DNA of 64,000 nt from Agelaius tricolor (taxonomy: Eukaryota > Chordata > Aves > Passeriformes > Icteridae). The stretch covers positions 20,300,244 to 20,364,243 of the forward strand of contig JALJCS010000004.1 in the NCBI GenBank assembly GCA_023055355.1, given 5' to 3'. The position numbers and the translations under genes were made by a program. Shown in pieces: positions 12,279 through 25,994 of this stretch; the first letter of the stretch is position 1; each line of letters opens with the position of its first letter. The notes under the pieces were generated by a model, which ran no database searches, was not told the DNA's origin, and saw only the letters and a list, made by a program, of their open reading frames with translations.

Positions 12279-14034
12279 CTGCTTAGTAAACAAAAAACAC
12301 AGATCACTGATTGCTGTTTCCCAACAGACAATACTAATTTGCAGAACAAGAAACTTGGTTTGTTTCTCTTTAATGTGCAGAAGAGGCAGGAAAGGGTATC
12401 AATATCCATGATAAAAAAATAACAGTTGCTGCTATGAGAGATAATGGCAGCACTAAGAAAAACAAAAGCCTTACTGTGCACATCAAATCAATAGTCAGTT
12501 AAATAGTTCTGACTGAGGAGAGAGATGGGCATGTTTTTTTCCATTTAGTAAATGGCAAGAAACAAACTGAATTTACAGTAGAGATACCTGGCATAGAGCT
12601 TTTGGTTGCATCCTTACCCTTCCCAAATTGAGAGCAAAGAGCTACATTGTGTCCTGGCTTCACTCCTCTTTCCTACTCTTTACTTCTGCCATACTCCTGA
12701 AAGCTCCCTGTTGTGTTTCTCCCCATTTACATAATATTAACAGAGATTCCTACTTATGAAATAAATGCCAGGTTGCCAGCTGACAAATAATTGTTTTGAA
12801 CATAATTATAATTTATGATTCTCTATTATAAGAATAGATGGGAAATTGGGGAAAGCAAAGCAGCTAATACTACCCTGCATTACATTCAATCACAACTGAA
12901 ATTCTCAGGCATTATGGAATACACTCACAATCCTTAAATTCTATGATTGCATTGCATCAAAACTACCCAATAATGTTCAAAAGGTATGCCTTACATGATA
13001 ACAAGGGAGCTAATCACACTATTTTGTTTTCTCCTTTACACTCAGCTCCAGGGAAGATGTCTACTACAATCAAAATGCTTTCAAGTGACTAAGAAAAGCA
13101 AAGAATTAATGTGAACATCTCACAGCAGTGTAGTTATTCTCAATGTGAGAGCACAAATTAGTGTTAGAACCAAAAGGGAAAACCCAAGTGTTTAGACACC
13201 CTTTCTCTCTTTTTTTCCCCCAGAAATATGGTACATAACAAGGTACTCTGTTTAGTTTGGTGCTATAAATATGCCAGATACTTAATAAAATGGAGGTTCA
13301 GAGGAGTGTATTTTGTCAGTTCCCAGTTCTACCATGCTTTTGCTCAGGTGGAAATCTGCAGACTAAAGGGGTGGAACCTGATGAAGGTACAGGTAGAAAG
13401 GACTGACACATTAAATGCTTGAAGTAGCAGCAGAGGTACTACAAAAGTAAGAGTTGCACTTCACTAGCTGACACGCAACTTATGAAATTTTCACCTTAAG
13501 GGAGGCAGTGATTTCTAAGTCCTGACAGGACAGTAACTTGTTGGGCAGTAGAAGAGGAAAAAAAAGTGTAAGTGCCAGTGTGCCCCATTTAAAATCATCT
13601 TCTATTTTGCTTTGAGTTACGCTTCTTGGTCATCTATTGGACGAAACCAAACAATTTTAATTAGGTACCTGCATATTACAATATGCAGTAAGACTGTTGA
13701 TTCTTCCAGTTTCAGGTATACAACAGAAGTGGAAAGAATTCACAGCAATTGTTTGATAATTGAATTTTACTGATTGAGTATAAAATTTTTGGGAAGGTAA
13801 TCATTGACAAACAGATGTTTGTATTCTCATTTGTACTGAGCCCTACCTCTGTAAAGTTTTGTATTCATTGTGGATCACTTTCTTTTTTTAAATCAAGTAA
13901 GCATGTGAATTCCAATATCATTTTAAAATATGTTACTCCATAGCACAGTTTGTGTTTTGAGGTTTAATTTACATCTAATTCACATATAATTTTGATTTCC
14001 ACATTAATTTTGAAGCAATGTGTCATCACCTTAC
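12279..14034 (-). other. 1.8-kb AOPEP intron between exons C and D
   Basis: This is AT-rich intronic sequence with no recognised repeat, RNA gene or coding exon. Confidence 0.85.
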
Positions 14035-14224
14035 CTGTTGTGCTCTAGCCCAAAATATATCTTCTAAAAAAGTGGCAAACCCTTCACTTATCCATTCTTC
14101 TGTCCAATCACGAGCACCAATGGCTAGTCCAAACCAAGCATGAGCAATTTCGTGGCACAGACGCGTTCCACAGAGATGGCTTCCTCCTGGCAGTATACTT
14201 TGTGACAGAAAGATGATGTGTGGG
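14035..14224 (-). CDS. AOPEP: AOPEP internal exon C: zinc-binding catalytic exon
   Basis: This 190-bp exon carries the catalytic centre. The acceptor is ctcttgtgcag|C and the donor CAACAG|GTAAGG. The first base completes Ser (AG+C), giving GMAS-PHIIFLSQSIL, and the exon ends on a codon boundary. It encodes the gluzincin signature HEIAH, then exactly 18 residues, then Glu within WISEGFATFLED. In family M1 the two His and the distal Glu bind zinc, and the Glu of HExxH activates the attacking water. The block HEIAHAWFGLAIGARDWTEE is nearly identical to mammalian aminopeptidase O as I recall it, which separates this gene from LTA4H and RNPEP. All catalytic residues expected in this block are present. 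A CR1 fragment begins about 80 bp upstream of the acceptor, inside the intron. Confidence 0.98.
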
Positions 14225-14305
14225 CTGCACAAGAGAAATGAGTGACAGAATCTGTTACTGACCTGTTACAACATGTATTGCATGGAAATAATAATAACAG
14301 AACTG

Positions 14306-14620
14306 AAGAATGGCCTGAGTTGGATGGGACCTTGAAGATCCCCTGGTTTCAACTTTCCTGCTGTGGACAGGGACACCTTTCATTTGTTTCAGTTGCTCAG
14401 AGACACATCCAAACTGGCCTGAACACTGCCAGGGATGGGGCATCCATGGCTTCCCTGGGAAACCTATGCCAGTGCCTCACCATCCTCAGAAGGAGGAACT
14501 TTCTCCTAATATCTAACCTAAACCTACTCTCTTTCAGTTTGAAGCCATTCCACCTTGTCCTGTCACTACATGCTCTGTAAATAGTCTCTCTCCGTCTTTC
14601 TTTCAGGTTGGCTTTATTAG
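14306..14620 (-). mobile_element. CR1 LINE fragment, 3' part, minus orientation
   Basis: The plus strand begins agaatggcctgagttggatg followed by gaccttgaagatc. This is the reverse complement of the CR1 3' end, whose forward sense reads gatcttcaaggtcc and then the attctatg tail. It continues with the typical stretches gggaaacctatgccagtgcc, tttctcctaatatctaacct and gaagccattccaccttgtcctgtc. It is a 5'-truncated, diverged copy that has lost its terminal octamer repeats. It sits about 80 bp from the acceptor of the zinc-site exon. Confidence 0.88.
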
Positions 14621-14970
14621 CCTTTTAGCTTCTTATTAGTGTATGCATGCTAGGCCATGACTAATAGCTTATATCTCAGGAATTTGTAGGAATTAAGTCG
14701 TACTTTATTGTTGGTTTGCAGAAAATCAAACTAAAATTCCAGCTGTAAGGTATTTGACCATCAAACAGCTATTAATTGTAAGAAGTAACTTCAACCAAAG
14801 TTTAATATTTTTCATGTTACAAGACTGATTTATTTCATAGAAACATTTATATATAAGCCAGGATAATATGACCAGTGTTAATATTGAAAACAAGTATTTG
14901 TCAGTTAAATGATCAAAGATGGAAATAAATAAAGGAGAAACATTTGATAAAGAAAACAAATCAGTATCCA

Positions 14971-14997
14971 AACGTGTCATACATGGTATGACACGTT
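14971..14997. repeat. Perfect inverted repeat, 12-bp arms, 3-nt loop
   Basis: aacgtgtcatac at 14971-14982 and its exact reverse complement at 14986-14997 are separated by atg. A partly similar gtgtcacacatgg follows at 15003-15015. Confidence 0.92.
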
Positions 14998-16865
14998 AAA
15001 AAGTGTCACACATGGTAAAGCACATGTGTTTGTCAAAACATCAAACGAGTTAAGAAGATACCATCTTGTGATAAGAGTTGATAATTTTTGCAAATGCAGA
15101 GATAGGAGAACATATTTTACTACAACCACAGAGGTAAGAAGCACTAGATATCTGCTTTTCACAACAGCAGAGGAACAACCCAGTCTGTATCTACTCTGCT
15201 TTGTACTTAAACAAGAAGAAGAAATTGCAGGGGAAAATTGTTATGAATTGTCACTCTGCTATTGAAAATACCCTGAGCTGCAAGTTACTGCAGTTCCCAA
15301 CTCATGCTACTGCAAGGCAATTTTTGCTATGCTAACAGACATTACAGAACTTAACATCTCAAAATTGAGACAACTTCTGAAACTAAGTACATCTAGGAAA
15401 TAAAAGTAGCAGAATTAAGCCCTCTGACTAATATCCAAGGGGTTAATGGGGCACCATGTCACAGATGGGAGTAGCAAGGACACAAACCAAGACCACCATC
15501 CACAGAATGTTCCTACATTAACCTATGGTATCCATGATCTGTATTTCAACTCTTCTCTCACTTTTCTCTCAGTTACAAAGGAAATAAAACACAAGCATAC
15601 CTGGTCTTTAAGTCTAGCCTTCCAAGCATGGGAGGGGAGTCTATGGCCTTAGACATTTAGACATCTCACATTTCCAAGAGTCAGATATTATTTGCCAGCA
15701 TTCCAAAAAGCTTCCCCACCCATCCTACCCTTCCGTTGGAAATGTTAAAACACCCACAGTTTTCTTGCAACCAGTTGGATGTCTAGTACTGGGACCATAA
15801 AATATGATACACATGAAGATAGAAAAACATATTCAACAACTATCTCCTTATAAAAAAAAGTAGTTACCCAGCCAAGAAAGTTAATACATTTCAATCAGAC
15901 AGCATTGTAAGACACAATGTAAGAAGTTAAAGTACTAAATCAAGGAATCAAGTAACACAAAAAATGCAAGTAAAAACAGCAGCTCTCCAAATCTGCCAAA
16001 AGCAGTTCTGATTAAGAGAATGAAGGGAGAGGGAGATGGGGGGAAAATGTGAGCACAGAAGGTGCAGAACATGATAAATCTTTTATTATAAAGCCCCTGA
16101 TGAAAATAATAACCATAATTTTGAGGGTATTACTTTGGTCAGTTTTAAGTAAATGACCCCTAGTTGTGGCATGTGTACAGTGGTACAAAGAAAAACTGCA
16201 GAAATAGACCAACTAAATAACATTCCAGACATACTGGTGGCAACATTTCAGCCACTTGGTTAAGCAAAACAAAAGTAACTTCATGCCTCATAAATAGGCT
16301 CACAGAACAGTTTGCATTTTAGGTCTATTGCAGAAAAATATACAATAACGATTGTAATTTCTGCTTTCTCCAATCACTTACAAAACAGAAATGCCACATT
16401 TATACAATATTCTCTTTTACAGATGGATTACAAATCACTTCAGTAAGAAAAATGTATATGAGTTAAATTTTGGCCAAAGAATATGAACGCAGCTTCCTAT
16501 GAGGCTAAAATAAGATTATGTGCTGCAGCAAAATTTAATTTTAGATTCTGAGTAGAGCCAGCAACTTCCTTTCCTGAGAACAACTTACATTTTTTCTTTT
16601 ATTTTGTTTGCCCTTAACAATCAGTACTATCTCCAATTCAAACCATTGAAAAGTTCCCATTTTTCTTAAGAGTAATTTTATCAAATTCAACATAACATGT
16701 CTCTGAAAGATGGTCAGACCTATTAGTTTGGAAGAAGTTTACATCTATGTATTTGTTTAAAAACACAGATTCTCTATTTTCAATAAATATTTGAATTCCA
16801 TAAACTCTGCTCCACTTATGCAAACCAAATCTACCTTTTTAATATCATCTAGGATGTGCAATGTT

Positions 16866-17353
16866 CATAGAATCATAGAATGGCTTGTGTCAGAAAGGAC
16901 CTTAAAGATCATGTAGTTCCAACCCTACTGCTGTGGGCAGGAACACTTTTCACTAGACTGGGTCGCCCCATCCAGACTGGTCTTGAGCACATCCAGGGCT
17001 GGGGAGTCCACAGCTTCTCTGGGAAACCTGTTCCAGAGCCTCACCACTCTCCCAGAAAAGATTACTTCCTAATATCTAATCTAAACCTTCTGTCTTTGAG
17101 TTTGAAGCCATTCCTTCTCATCCTGTCACTACCCGCTCTTGCAAAAAGTCTTTCTCTGTCATTCTTACAGGCTTGCTTCAAGTGCTGGAAGGCTGCAGTT
17201 AAGTCACCCCCAAAGCCTTCTCTTTTCCAGGTTGAACAAACCCAATTCTCTCAGCCTTTCCTCACAGGAGAGATGCTCCATCCCTCTAATCATCTTGGTG
17301 ACCCTTCTCTGGACTCACTCATTTGAACAAGTTGATGTCCTGTCTGTGTTGGG
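16866..17353 (-). mobile_element. CR1 LINE fragment with intact 3' end, minus orientation
   Basis: The plus strand opens with catagaatcatagaatgg, the reverse complement of the CR1 terminal attctatg repeats. It continues through gaccttaaagatcatgtagt, gggaaacctgttccagagcc, tcctaatatctaatctaaac and ttctctggactcactcattt. About 490 bp is preserved, and truncation at the CR1 5' side (right end) is typical of LINE insertion. This is the best-preserved 3' end among the minus-oriented copies. The open frame across it is not a host gene. Confidence 0.93.
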
Positions 17354-18615
17354 AAAATGTTATGAATGTTATTAATTGCACATTGTTACTTAGCAGCGCT
17401 GCTCCTAAAGCACTCCACAATTTAAGGAAGTGTCTAAGTGAAAAATAAGATAATTTGATGGGTAACTAAATTGCAAGACCCAAAAACTTTTTTTTTTATC
17501 TTTTTTTTTTTTTAAACAAAAGAGAAAAGTGGCCCTCCTACCATATATTTGATTTACTAGAAACAAATTATAAGGCTTGATACCCATTTCTTTGATTCTA
17601 ATTGAATAGGAAAGAAATCCATCCATACATAAGCAATGGGCAAAGATGATTCACCTTAGAAATCACATCAAGATCTGACAAGGACTGTGCAGCTTATAAA
17701 TGCCTTTAGCAAGCAGGATCCAAGTTTCTAAAGCAGGCCAGAACAAGCAAGCTGAATATGGTAAAAAATATGGGAAAACTCTCCCAGTTAACAAAAAAAC
17801 CAACAACCCTTCCAGTTGTTCCCAGGAAGCTGGACAAGTTCCCAGTGGCTCCAAGAGAAAAATAAGTTAAGGACTTGTTTTTGACAAGTATACACTTGGT
17901 TACCCTTCTAAAGCAAAAGAGCATTATTCTGACCAGAATCCCATGCTCATAACTTATACACTTGACTGGAAGAAGGAACAAGTTCCCCCTCCCAGTTAAA
18001 TTGCAGTTAAAGGAAATCTCAACACTGTAACTGTGGCATGAATGCATATAAAGGAAAAAACTGTGTCCCAAAGGGAAAGAAATTGTTGTTGTGAAAGACC
18101 AAAGAGTCCTGATGTTCCAGTCATTCCAATCCACCCATTTACACATCCTTAATAGATAGTCTCTTTAACAAATAAAAGGTTTCTAATTGATTTAGGCATC
18201 CTTAAGCTCTGAATAGCAATCTGCCCATTTGAGAAGCCAAATCTGCAACAGGAATTTTTCAAAACTTTCTTTAGACTCATGACTTAGATGCAAGTGCTGC
18301 TTTGCATACAGTCTGCAAGAGTGTGGTATCTTTGGCTGTTCACATATAATCAGATGAGACACACAGCACAAAACCTAGCCAAATGTATGCACAAGAACCT
18401 AAATACACATTTAAGATGGGAACCTGAAGTTAATTTCTAACAAACTTGTTCCATTCATTTTGAAGTAGAAATCTTTCCCTCTTAATACACAGAGATCTGC
18501 ACATACATTTTCTTACATATTTGTGGAAATAACAGAATCAAGACTATTGTCACCTGAGAAATAATGCTTCTGAAGTCAAAAGTAGCACAAAAAAATCACT
18601 ATTACAGATGCTACT

Positions 18616-18647
<32 letters not shown>

Positions 18648-18662
18648 TATATATATATATAC
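18616..18662. repeat. (TA)n microsatellite interrupted by cacaca
   Basis: Two TA runs flank a short acacaca segment, about 47 bp in total. It is likely polymorphic in length. Confidence 0.95.
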
Positions 18663-19866
18663 AGTAATAATTTGAATTTTCTATTTAGAAAAAATGCAAT
18701 CAGTGCCTCTCTGCACTGTCTGTGGGAAGGAGGGAGGGGTTGGGAGAAAATGGTGTTGTAAGGTCTTAATTTACTTCTCATTATCCTCCTCTGACTCTGT
18801 TAGTAATAAATTCACTTCATACCCTTAAGCTGAGCCTTTTTTGCCCTTGAAGCATTTTCTCCCAGTCCTTATCTCAACTCATGAACCCTTTATTAATTTC
18901 TTTCTCTCCTCTGCCTAGCTGTGGCAGGGGAGGGTGAGTGACCAACTTTCATGGGTGCCTGGCATTTGGCCAGTGTCAAACCATGTCAAAACTACATTCT
19001 TCCAGTGATACAAAGAATGGTATCAATATGATGTCTGCAGTATCTATATCAGACTTTGAATGTTAGCTTAATTTATCTTTGTGGGTACTTGTGCCATTGG
19101 AATACAGACACAGGACCACTCAACATCCACTTTCTTACCTCTATAATCTCCATTGGTCTAGTGTATGTTACAGTGCAGAACTGAGAGAACTACAATGTTT
19201 TTACCCTCATAGGTTTACAGTGTATCAGAAACTCAAATATATACTCAGATGCAGTCGTAGAGACAAGGATCTGGTAGAATATTCTGAGCACTATTCCAGA
19301 AGTAATGGAAGCTAATTTTTAAAGTTTTGCCTTCCTACCATCATAGGGAGAAACCAAAAAGTGACAGAAGTTACAGCTGAAAATCATTCTAGTGCAGATG
19401 ACTAACTTTTTACTCCGTAAGTCATGCAGCAACACAGTAGGGTAGGTAACATGGAAAGAAAAATAACCCCCATGTTTTGGAAGGAGGATAGAAACAGTCA
19501 ACTCAGTTCTGCAATTCAAAATCAAAACTGTAAATTTCAGTCAAGTGCCTCAATAATGATCTGAACACCCAAGCAGCAGCTGCTCTGTGAACTTGTTATC
19601 TCTTCTGCTTTGCATATTTTGCAGCCCCCAAACCAGACTAGTAAGGATATGTATAAACAAGGGTGAAACCCTCTCCGGAGAAACTCTAGTACTGTTTCAA
19701 CAGGAAAACCAGTACTTGCCATATATCTGAAGAATTTATAAAGTGAAAGGAAAAAGATAACATGAGTCTTGGCTCAAAACCACCATACAAACAGCAGGGT
19801 TTGTAACAATTCTTGATCCTTCTCAATATTTTCAATCCTGTATTTACACCAAATCAACAGCCTTGA

Positions 19867-20605
19867 AGGTGACTCTGCCACTTCCCTGGGTAGCCTGTTC
19901 TATGCTTGGCCACCCTTTCTGTGAAGATTTTTTTCTAATCTATACCTCCCCTGGGGCAAGATGAGGTCATTTCCCGTTGTCCTGTTTGTTGCCTGGGAGA
20001 AGAGACTGACCCCACCTGGCGGCATGCTCCTCCCTCTCTGCAGTTGTAGAGAACAAAAAGGTCTCCCCTGACCCTCCTTTCCTCCAGGCTAAATAATCCA
20101 GCTCCCTCAGCCACTCCTCACAGGACTTGTACTCCAGACCCTGCCTCAGTTCTGTTGCCCTTCTCTGGACACACTCCAGGCCCTCAAGGTCCTTCTTACA
20201 GTGGTGGGCCCAGAACTGAACATTCCAGGTGTGGCCTCGCCAGTGCCCAGCACAAGGGGACAATCACTGCCCTGGTCCTGCTGGCCACACTATTGCTGGT
20301 ACTCCTCAGGATGCCATTGGCCTCCTCGGCTACCTGGGCACAGCTGGCTCATGTTCAGCCACTGCTAGCCAGTAACTCCAGGCCCTTTCCCAATGAGCAC
20401 TTCCCAGCCACTCTGCCCCAAGGCTATAGTGAAAGGCATGGCTGTTGTGACACAAGGGCAGGACCCAGCACTTGACCTTGTTAAATCTCATACCACTGAC
20501 TTCAGCCCATCCAACCTGCCCAGGCCCCTCTGCAGAGCCTTCCTGCCCTCCAGCAGATCAATGCACCCATCCAACTTCTTATTGTTTGCAAATGAACGAT
20601 CTGGT
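19867..20605 (-). mobile_element. CR1 LINE fragment (ORF2 C-terminal region), minus orientation
   Basis: About 740 bp of antisense CR1. The minus strand encodes a diverged version of the ORF2 C-terminal region, with recognisable pieces such as [20 protein letters not shown] and EEWLRELDYLAWRK. The plus strand shows ttctctggacacactccagg, ggtgtggcctcgccagtgcc and tgccattggcctcctcggct. Unlike most CR1 copies, the extreme 3' end with the octamer repeats appears to be missing on the left. Frames are disrupted, so it is a dead element. Confidence 0.92.
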
Positions 20606-23600
20606 AATAATACAACTAATTTCTCAAATTATATCTAATTCTCTTTCTAACGCAGAGCACACACTCTTTCACAGTGCTAAGTCAAAAACTTTAACTGTGT
20701 TTTTACAAAAAATCATACAACAACTTACCCATGGCTGATACCCTGCTGCGCTTGTATCATGGTAATATATCCTATCTCCTTAAAATATCCTGACTTGGGA
20801 AGTAAAGCAAGAAGGAAACAAAGAATGGTGTATTTTACATATGAACTTCAGTCTGATATCTGAAACTCAAGTATTGGCAGTGAGTTAACCCAATTTTGTA
20901 GTAAGATCATTAGCAACTAGATGTGACAAAAACAACCAGGAGTCAAGTCGAGTAAGAACTGTAGAGCTGAAGAGTTATTCATCAGTTGACATGTGATGCA
21001 CCCAAGATGCCTAACAACACATTTAGCTCACTTCTTTTCATCTTCCACATTCTGTATCACAATGAGGAAATCGCAGAGCATGAACATATTTTTATATTCT
21101 CCATACTTTGTTTACTAAGGTCGTATGTAAGCTCAACAATATCTGTTCATTTAGAAAGTTCCATAATCCCGAAATTTGTGACAGGCAGCAAATTGCCTGC
21201 TATGGCAAAGAGAAGCAAACACAGAAAATTATGGGGTACGGGGAGAGAAAGAATTACAATTTCAAAACCTCAGGTTCCCATCCAAATTTTTTTATAGATT
21301 TGTTTGAAACCTCTTGTCCAAAAACCCATGAAGTAACAAACTTTTATAAAAATCAATTACACAACACCTCCTAGTAACAAATGGCTACAACACTGTCAAA
21401 AATCGTACAGCCAGCTTTCTAAGAGAAACACCTTGAGAGACTACAGCTTTTCATGTTGCATGTCACACCATGACTTTTTCATATTTAATTGATTTAGTTA
21501 AGTGATTTATGGCTAAGTATAAATTAAGTGACTTCAATAAATATAAGCACCTGTTTCACTACTAAAAAAAAAGCAACAAAGCCAACTCTGTATTTTATGC
21601 AGCTCAGTTTCTAACCTTTACACTTCACTTCCAATTGCTCCTCAAAAAAATATTGACACTGCTAACACTGAAAATAATTTGTAACACCATTTTCCAGAAC
21701 CCTTACTAAATATTCATAGTATAAAACTACACTGTATCATGACAGACATTTCCAAACAAATCTTAAAAGCTACACAAGTGAATTTGGCTGTGTTTTTCTT
21801 AAAAACCAGATAGATTGGAAGTCGATCTACAGTAATTCAATTATAGAGCAAGAAATAAAGATGAAGAAAATAAATTTATTTCTAATTCAGATTGCTCTGC
21901 AAAGTATCTTTGGATATGGATTTTTTCATCTTATATTTTTTGTTTGATATAAGAGAGCTGATAGACCAAATGATAAAACATCTTTACTCTTACTGATTAT
22001 AGGTAGCTTCACAAAAGGTCAGAGGTTGAGAAACTAATTTTGTTTATGTCTAAGGAGATTGAGGAAATATCACAGTTCCACTAAATTCAGCAAGAATTTT
22101 ATATACAAATAAAAACACAATATTCAGTTTACATTATGAATTTGATATGTTCCAGATTTTATATTAAACTTTTACCACATTTCTGAGTCCTTCCAAACAT
22201 TTGAAATTGGTCAACTGAAGAAAATATTAAAAACACCTAACAGTTACACTAATAACCATGTGAAAGTACTTAATAACAAATAAGAGTGTAGAAAGTCTCT
22301 ATTTGAATCATGCGTTTGTATTAACTTCTTTTCATTTAACAGTGATTTATATTAGGACCCCAAAATTAATCTTACATACTTGATGAAATGAAGAAAAGTG
22401 AACAGAAAATAGCAATGGATAGGCTTTGATCATTGTAATGAAATCTTTTAATTCACATTGTTTCTGCAAGAAATGAGCAATGGAAAGAAATACAGATACA
22501 GGTACTCACACCTTTCATTTTATAAATAAAAAATAGTTCTTTGTGTTCTTTTTTGTTTTCTTGTATGCCAAAGGGAAGATTTAAAAAAAAGAAGGTTCTC
22601 TTGTTTTATATTAGAAATAAATATAGGATTTGTTTCATTGACTTTTTAAACTATATGAATTCTTGCTAAAAATGATTCATGTGATGAACAGTCACTAACA
22701 TTCCTCAGCTCCAGTCTCAGTGATGACTGATTTTGTCACTGATAGATGATATTGCTTGATCATCGATGGATTTTGTTATTTGTCACTGTTATTACTGGAA
22801 GATTTGGACTTCCTGTCACTATATAATGACGTTTCTGGCAGATATTAACACATCAGAGAGAGACAGTACAAATAACCAGCTATGATAAATAATTAGACAG
22901 AAAGCAATATATATATATATGCTTCACCATATTCAGTGAAAATTACTCAAGGTAAGGGCCTATACATTAGTGCTCTCAAAAGGTGACATGGACAAGACAA
23001 AATGAAGTAAAGAATGAGTAATTTTTTATTCCCTTATTCTATACAAGAAAGATTTTATCCACAACAAAAAGGCCAAATCAATGAAAAAAGTAAAACAGAT
23101 TGCTTGCTCTTTGAATTTCCCAGGATTCTTGTTCAATTCAAGGCCTTGTGGTATCACTCTTTTAAAGGAAATTAAATCTGCTGGAAGGCAGAAGTGGTTC
23201 TTATTAAATCTCTATGAGCTACAGAAATGGTAGCATCACAAACAAAATCAAACCTTAGTAACTCTTGTTTTTTAAGGATTTTTGTGACAAATACTTAATC
23301 TGCAGAATGAGAAAACTCTAGATATGTACCCAAATAATTCAGGAAACCCCAAACATTACTGGAGGAGAATGAGCTATAAATCCTTGAAGTTTCTAAGAAA
23401 AAAACAAATAAAAAGGTAAAGCTCCGATTTTTTTAAACATATCAGAACTTCTCAGATCATACAAGAGGCACAGATACAATTCTTTTAAATTTTCAGTTAG
23501 TATCTATTACACTCTTGAACCTTACACCAATTATAAATATGGGACCAAACAAAAATATTAAGATAGTTATCCAAATCCCATAGTAATGGGATCCCATGTA

Positions 23601-25994
23601 ATCTAATTTTTGCCCATGTGCAGTATAACCCACAATTCCTGTTTCTAAGAATTTGTAGTTGTTATTCTGTTTGCTGAAGTATTTCATTTTACTTAAAAAA
23701 TTGATGTAGAATGGTGCAAATCCAACACTATCGTGTCTTTTCTGATTTTCAGCATTACTGCTAAAATGCATTACTTCTAATATGCCTTTATCATCTATTT
23801 ATACAGATATACATTCATCTTAGAAATGTTGAAATTTATCTAATCAGCTCTATTACTATCCATAACCTGTTTTCATTATTTTTGTCATCGATGAACAGTA
23901 TATAAACTGATAAAAATTACATGGTTTCATTTTACTGAATGAGTATCCAACGCTTTTAGCTACTTTGACTAAGAAGATACATGCTGTGAGCAAAAAAAAA
24001 AAAAAAGAGAAGAACATAGAAGAATACGTAATGGCTTCATTTTCTTAGTTTATTCTGCACAGCAGCTATACAAGCCTTCTTTTTTGTATGCGTTGGTCAA
24101 TAAGATATCTGTTGTGCTTTTACACAAAGAACAAAGATGCCTTTATCAATTCTCGAAAGTCTGCAGGACAAACCATTCATGCTGTCAAACCCCCTAAAAC
24201 CCTTTCACCAAATAATGAAATCCATCAGAGACAAATGTCAACATACTAATTTGTTAAATATTGAACAAAAGGAACATTGAGAAGAGGTGCTTCATTTCAT
24301 GTTATATCAGCCCTTCAATTTGTAACAACTTCATGGCAGCCCACAGATCATGCAATATTAAAACAGAACAGCACTATGATTATTAAAACTAGAACAATCT
24401 GCCATCCTTACCATAAATGCTAAGTTCAACAAAACTATAAACAGAATCTGTTGGGAACATGGGACTCTTTGCCATGCATTCATTTTTCTCCTTTTTGGAA
24501 GATTATTTCCAAGTAAAATCTTACAAACAAACACAGATTCTTTTTCACACACAGTCCCATTTATTGTGCTGATGGAGAAATAAGATAAAATTACATCATA
24601 TCCAGTAATAGAAGAGCTTCAGTGTGCCTGAGAATTACTTTATCCATTATACAGGACATCCAGCTATTAATGTAGAATCATATACCAAAGGGATAGTTAA
24701 ACTTGAAGTAGCTAGTGTGCATGTGAATTACAACATTCATCATACAAAGACATTCAGCTATTATTATTGAAGCACACAGCAAGGGACAGTCTAATTGGAA
24801 ATAGCTAGCATAACTAAGGCCTGCATTAATTAATTATAATACTAACTATCACATATAAATGAACTTCTATTCTGTTGCATCTTCTATCAATTTAACTTTT
24901 TTTACATCTCCAGATTTGTTTCAGGCAATCCTAAGGACTAAATAAATATTTTTCCTGTTGTCCAGGACACTGTCACAGGCTTTATTTACGATTCTTTTCA
25001 AAGATGCCAAAAAGAAGGCAACACCTTTATATTCTAGAAACATCTATTGCATCCAACATTTCCCTGTGGCCTGATAATTTCTGCTTTGTGAATTTACCCA
25101 GTCAACCTTGAAGACAGAATTTCAGTTTTGAAGTTGTTGATAATGCCAAATTATTTGGCAAAATGCTAACACAGATTCTATTAATAAGTATTTTTCCAAT
25201 TCCAAAAGCCTACAATGAGGTGGTTTCCCATCTTGCAGGATCATAGTGACTACACTACCATGTGTCAAAAGATAATAATTTTGAGGTGGTTTTGTTTAGT
25301 CGTTTCAGATTTTTTTTTAAATCACCATGGATTTTATATTTTAATATAAGCAGAAAAATTTTGTATTCTCCTGACAGTTCTCCTAGTACACTGAAACCTC
25401 TCTTTTTATGAGACCACACATCGTATTTGCATGCAGATATTGACCACTCGCAGGATGTGAACATATTCCAAAATTTCTACCAAGACCAAAGGTAATTATG
25501 TTTACAGTTAAATTCAGTTAATACCAGTTGCATAAACAGTAGTTCCTGGATGTTTCCCTGAAGACTTAAGCCCACATCTTGCCAAACGGTTAAAATTTGT
25601 TGCTACTTACTCTGTCTTGTCAGCATTGATCAATTTTTTTAAACCTTAAATGGTATTTGGCATTCACATCAATTTAGATTTATTAACCTGAGGACCAAAA
25701 AGTTGTGTAAACTGTAATTTTTCAGGGAGAACCATGTGAGCTTCCAAACAGCTAGCAATTTGACAGCCAAATCCAGTCACTCTGCTGCAAATCCAGTCAA
25801 TCTCCACAGATAGTGTAATTGCTTTACATTTTTAAAGTGGAAAAACACTCCTTGAGACTGGCTTCAAAAATGACTGTGTGGCAAACTGTACATGCTTGCT
25901 TGACTGAAACTTCAACCGTAATATAGCTTTTAGGTAATATAGGTTTTAGAGTAGAAAACAACAAAAAATATAAATTCTGTACTGAGGTTATATA

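Noticed and set aside
12112..12411. 99-codon plus-strand open frame
   Set aside because: It is a shadow of AOPEP exon D on the opposite strand.
16880..17326. 148-codon plus-strand open frame
   Set aside because: It lies on the antisense strand of a CR1 3' fragment and matches no protein I know.
20155..20738. Overlapping plus-strand open frames of 81-106 codons
   Set aside because: These are antisense readings of a CR1 fragment or of its edge.
23493..23771. 92-codon minus-strand frame with a hydrophobic C-terminal stretch
   Set aside because: AT-rich intronic sequence, with no recognised domain or splice context; probably chance.
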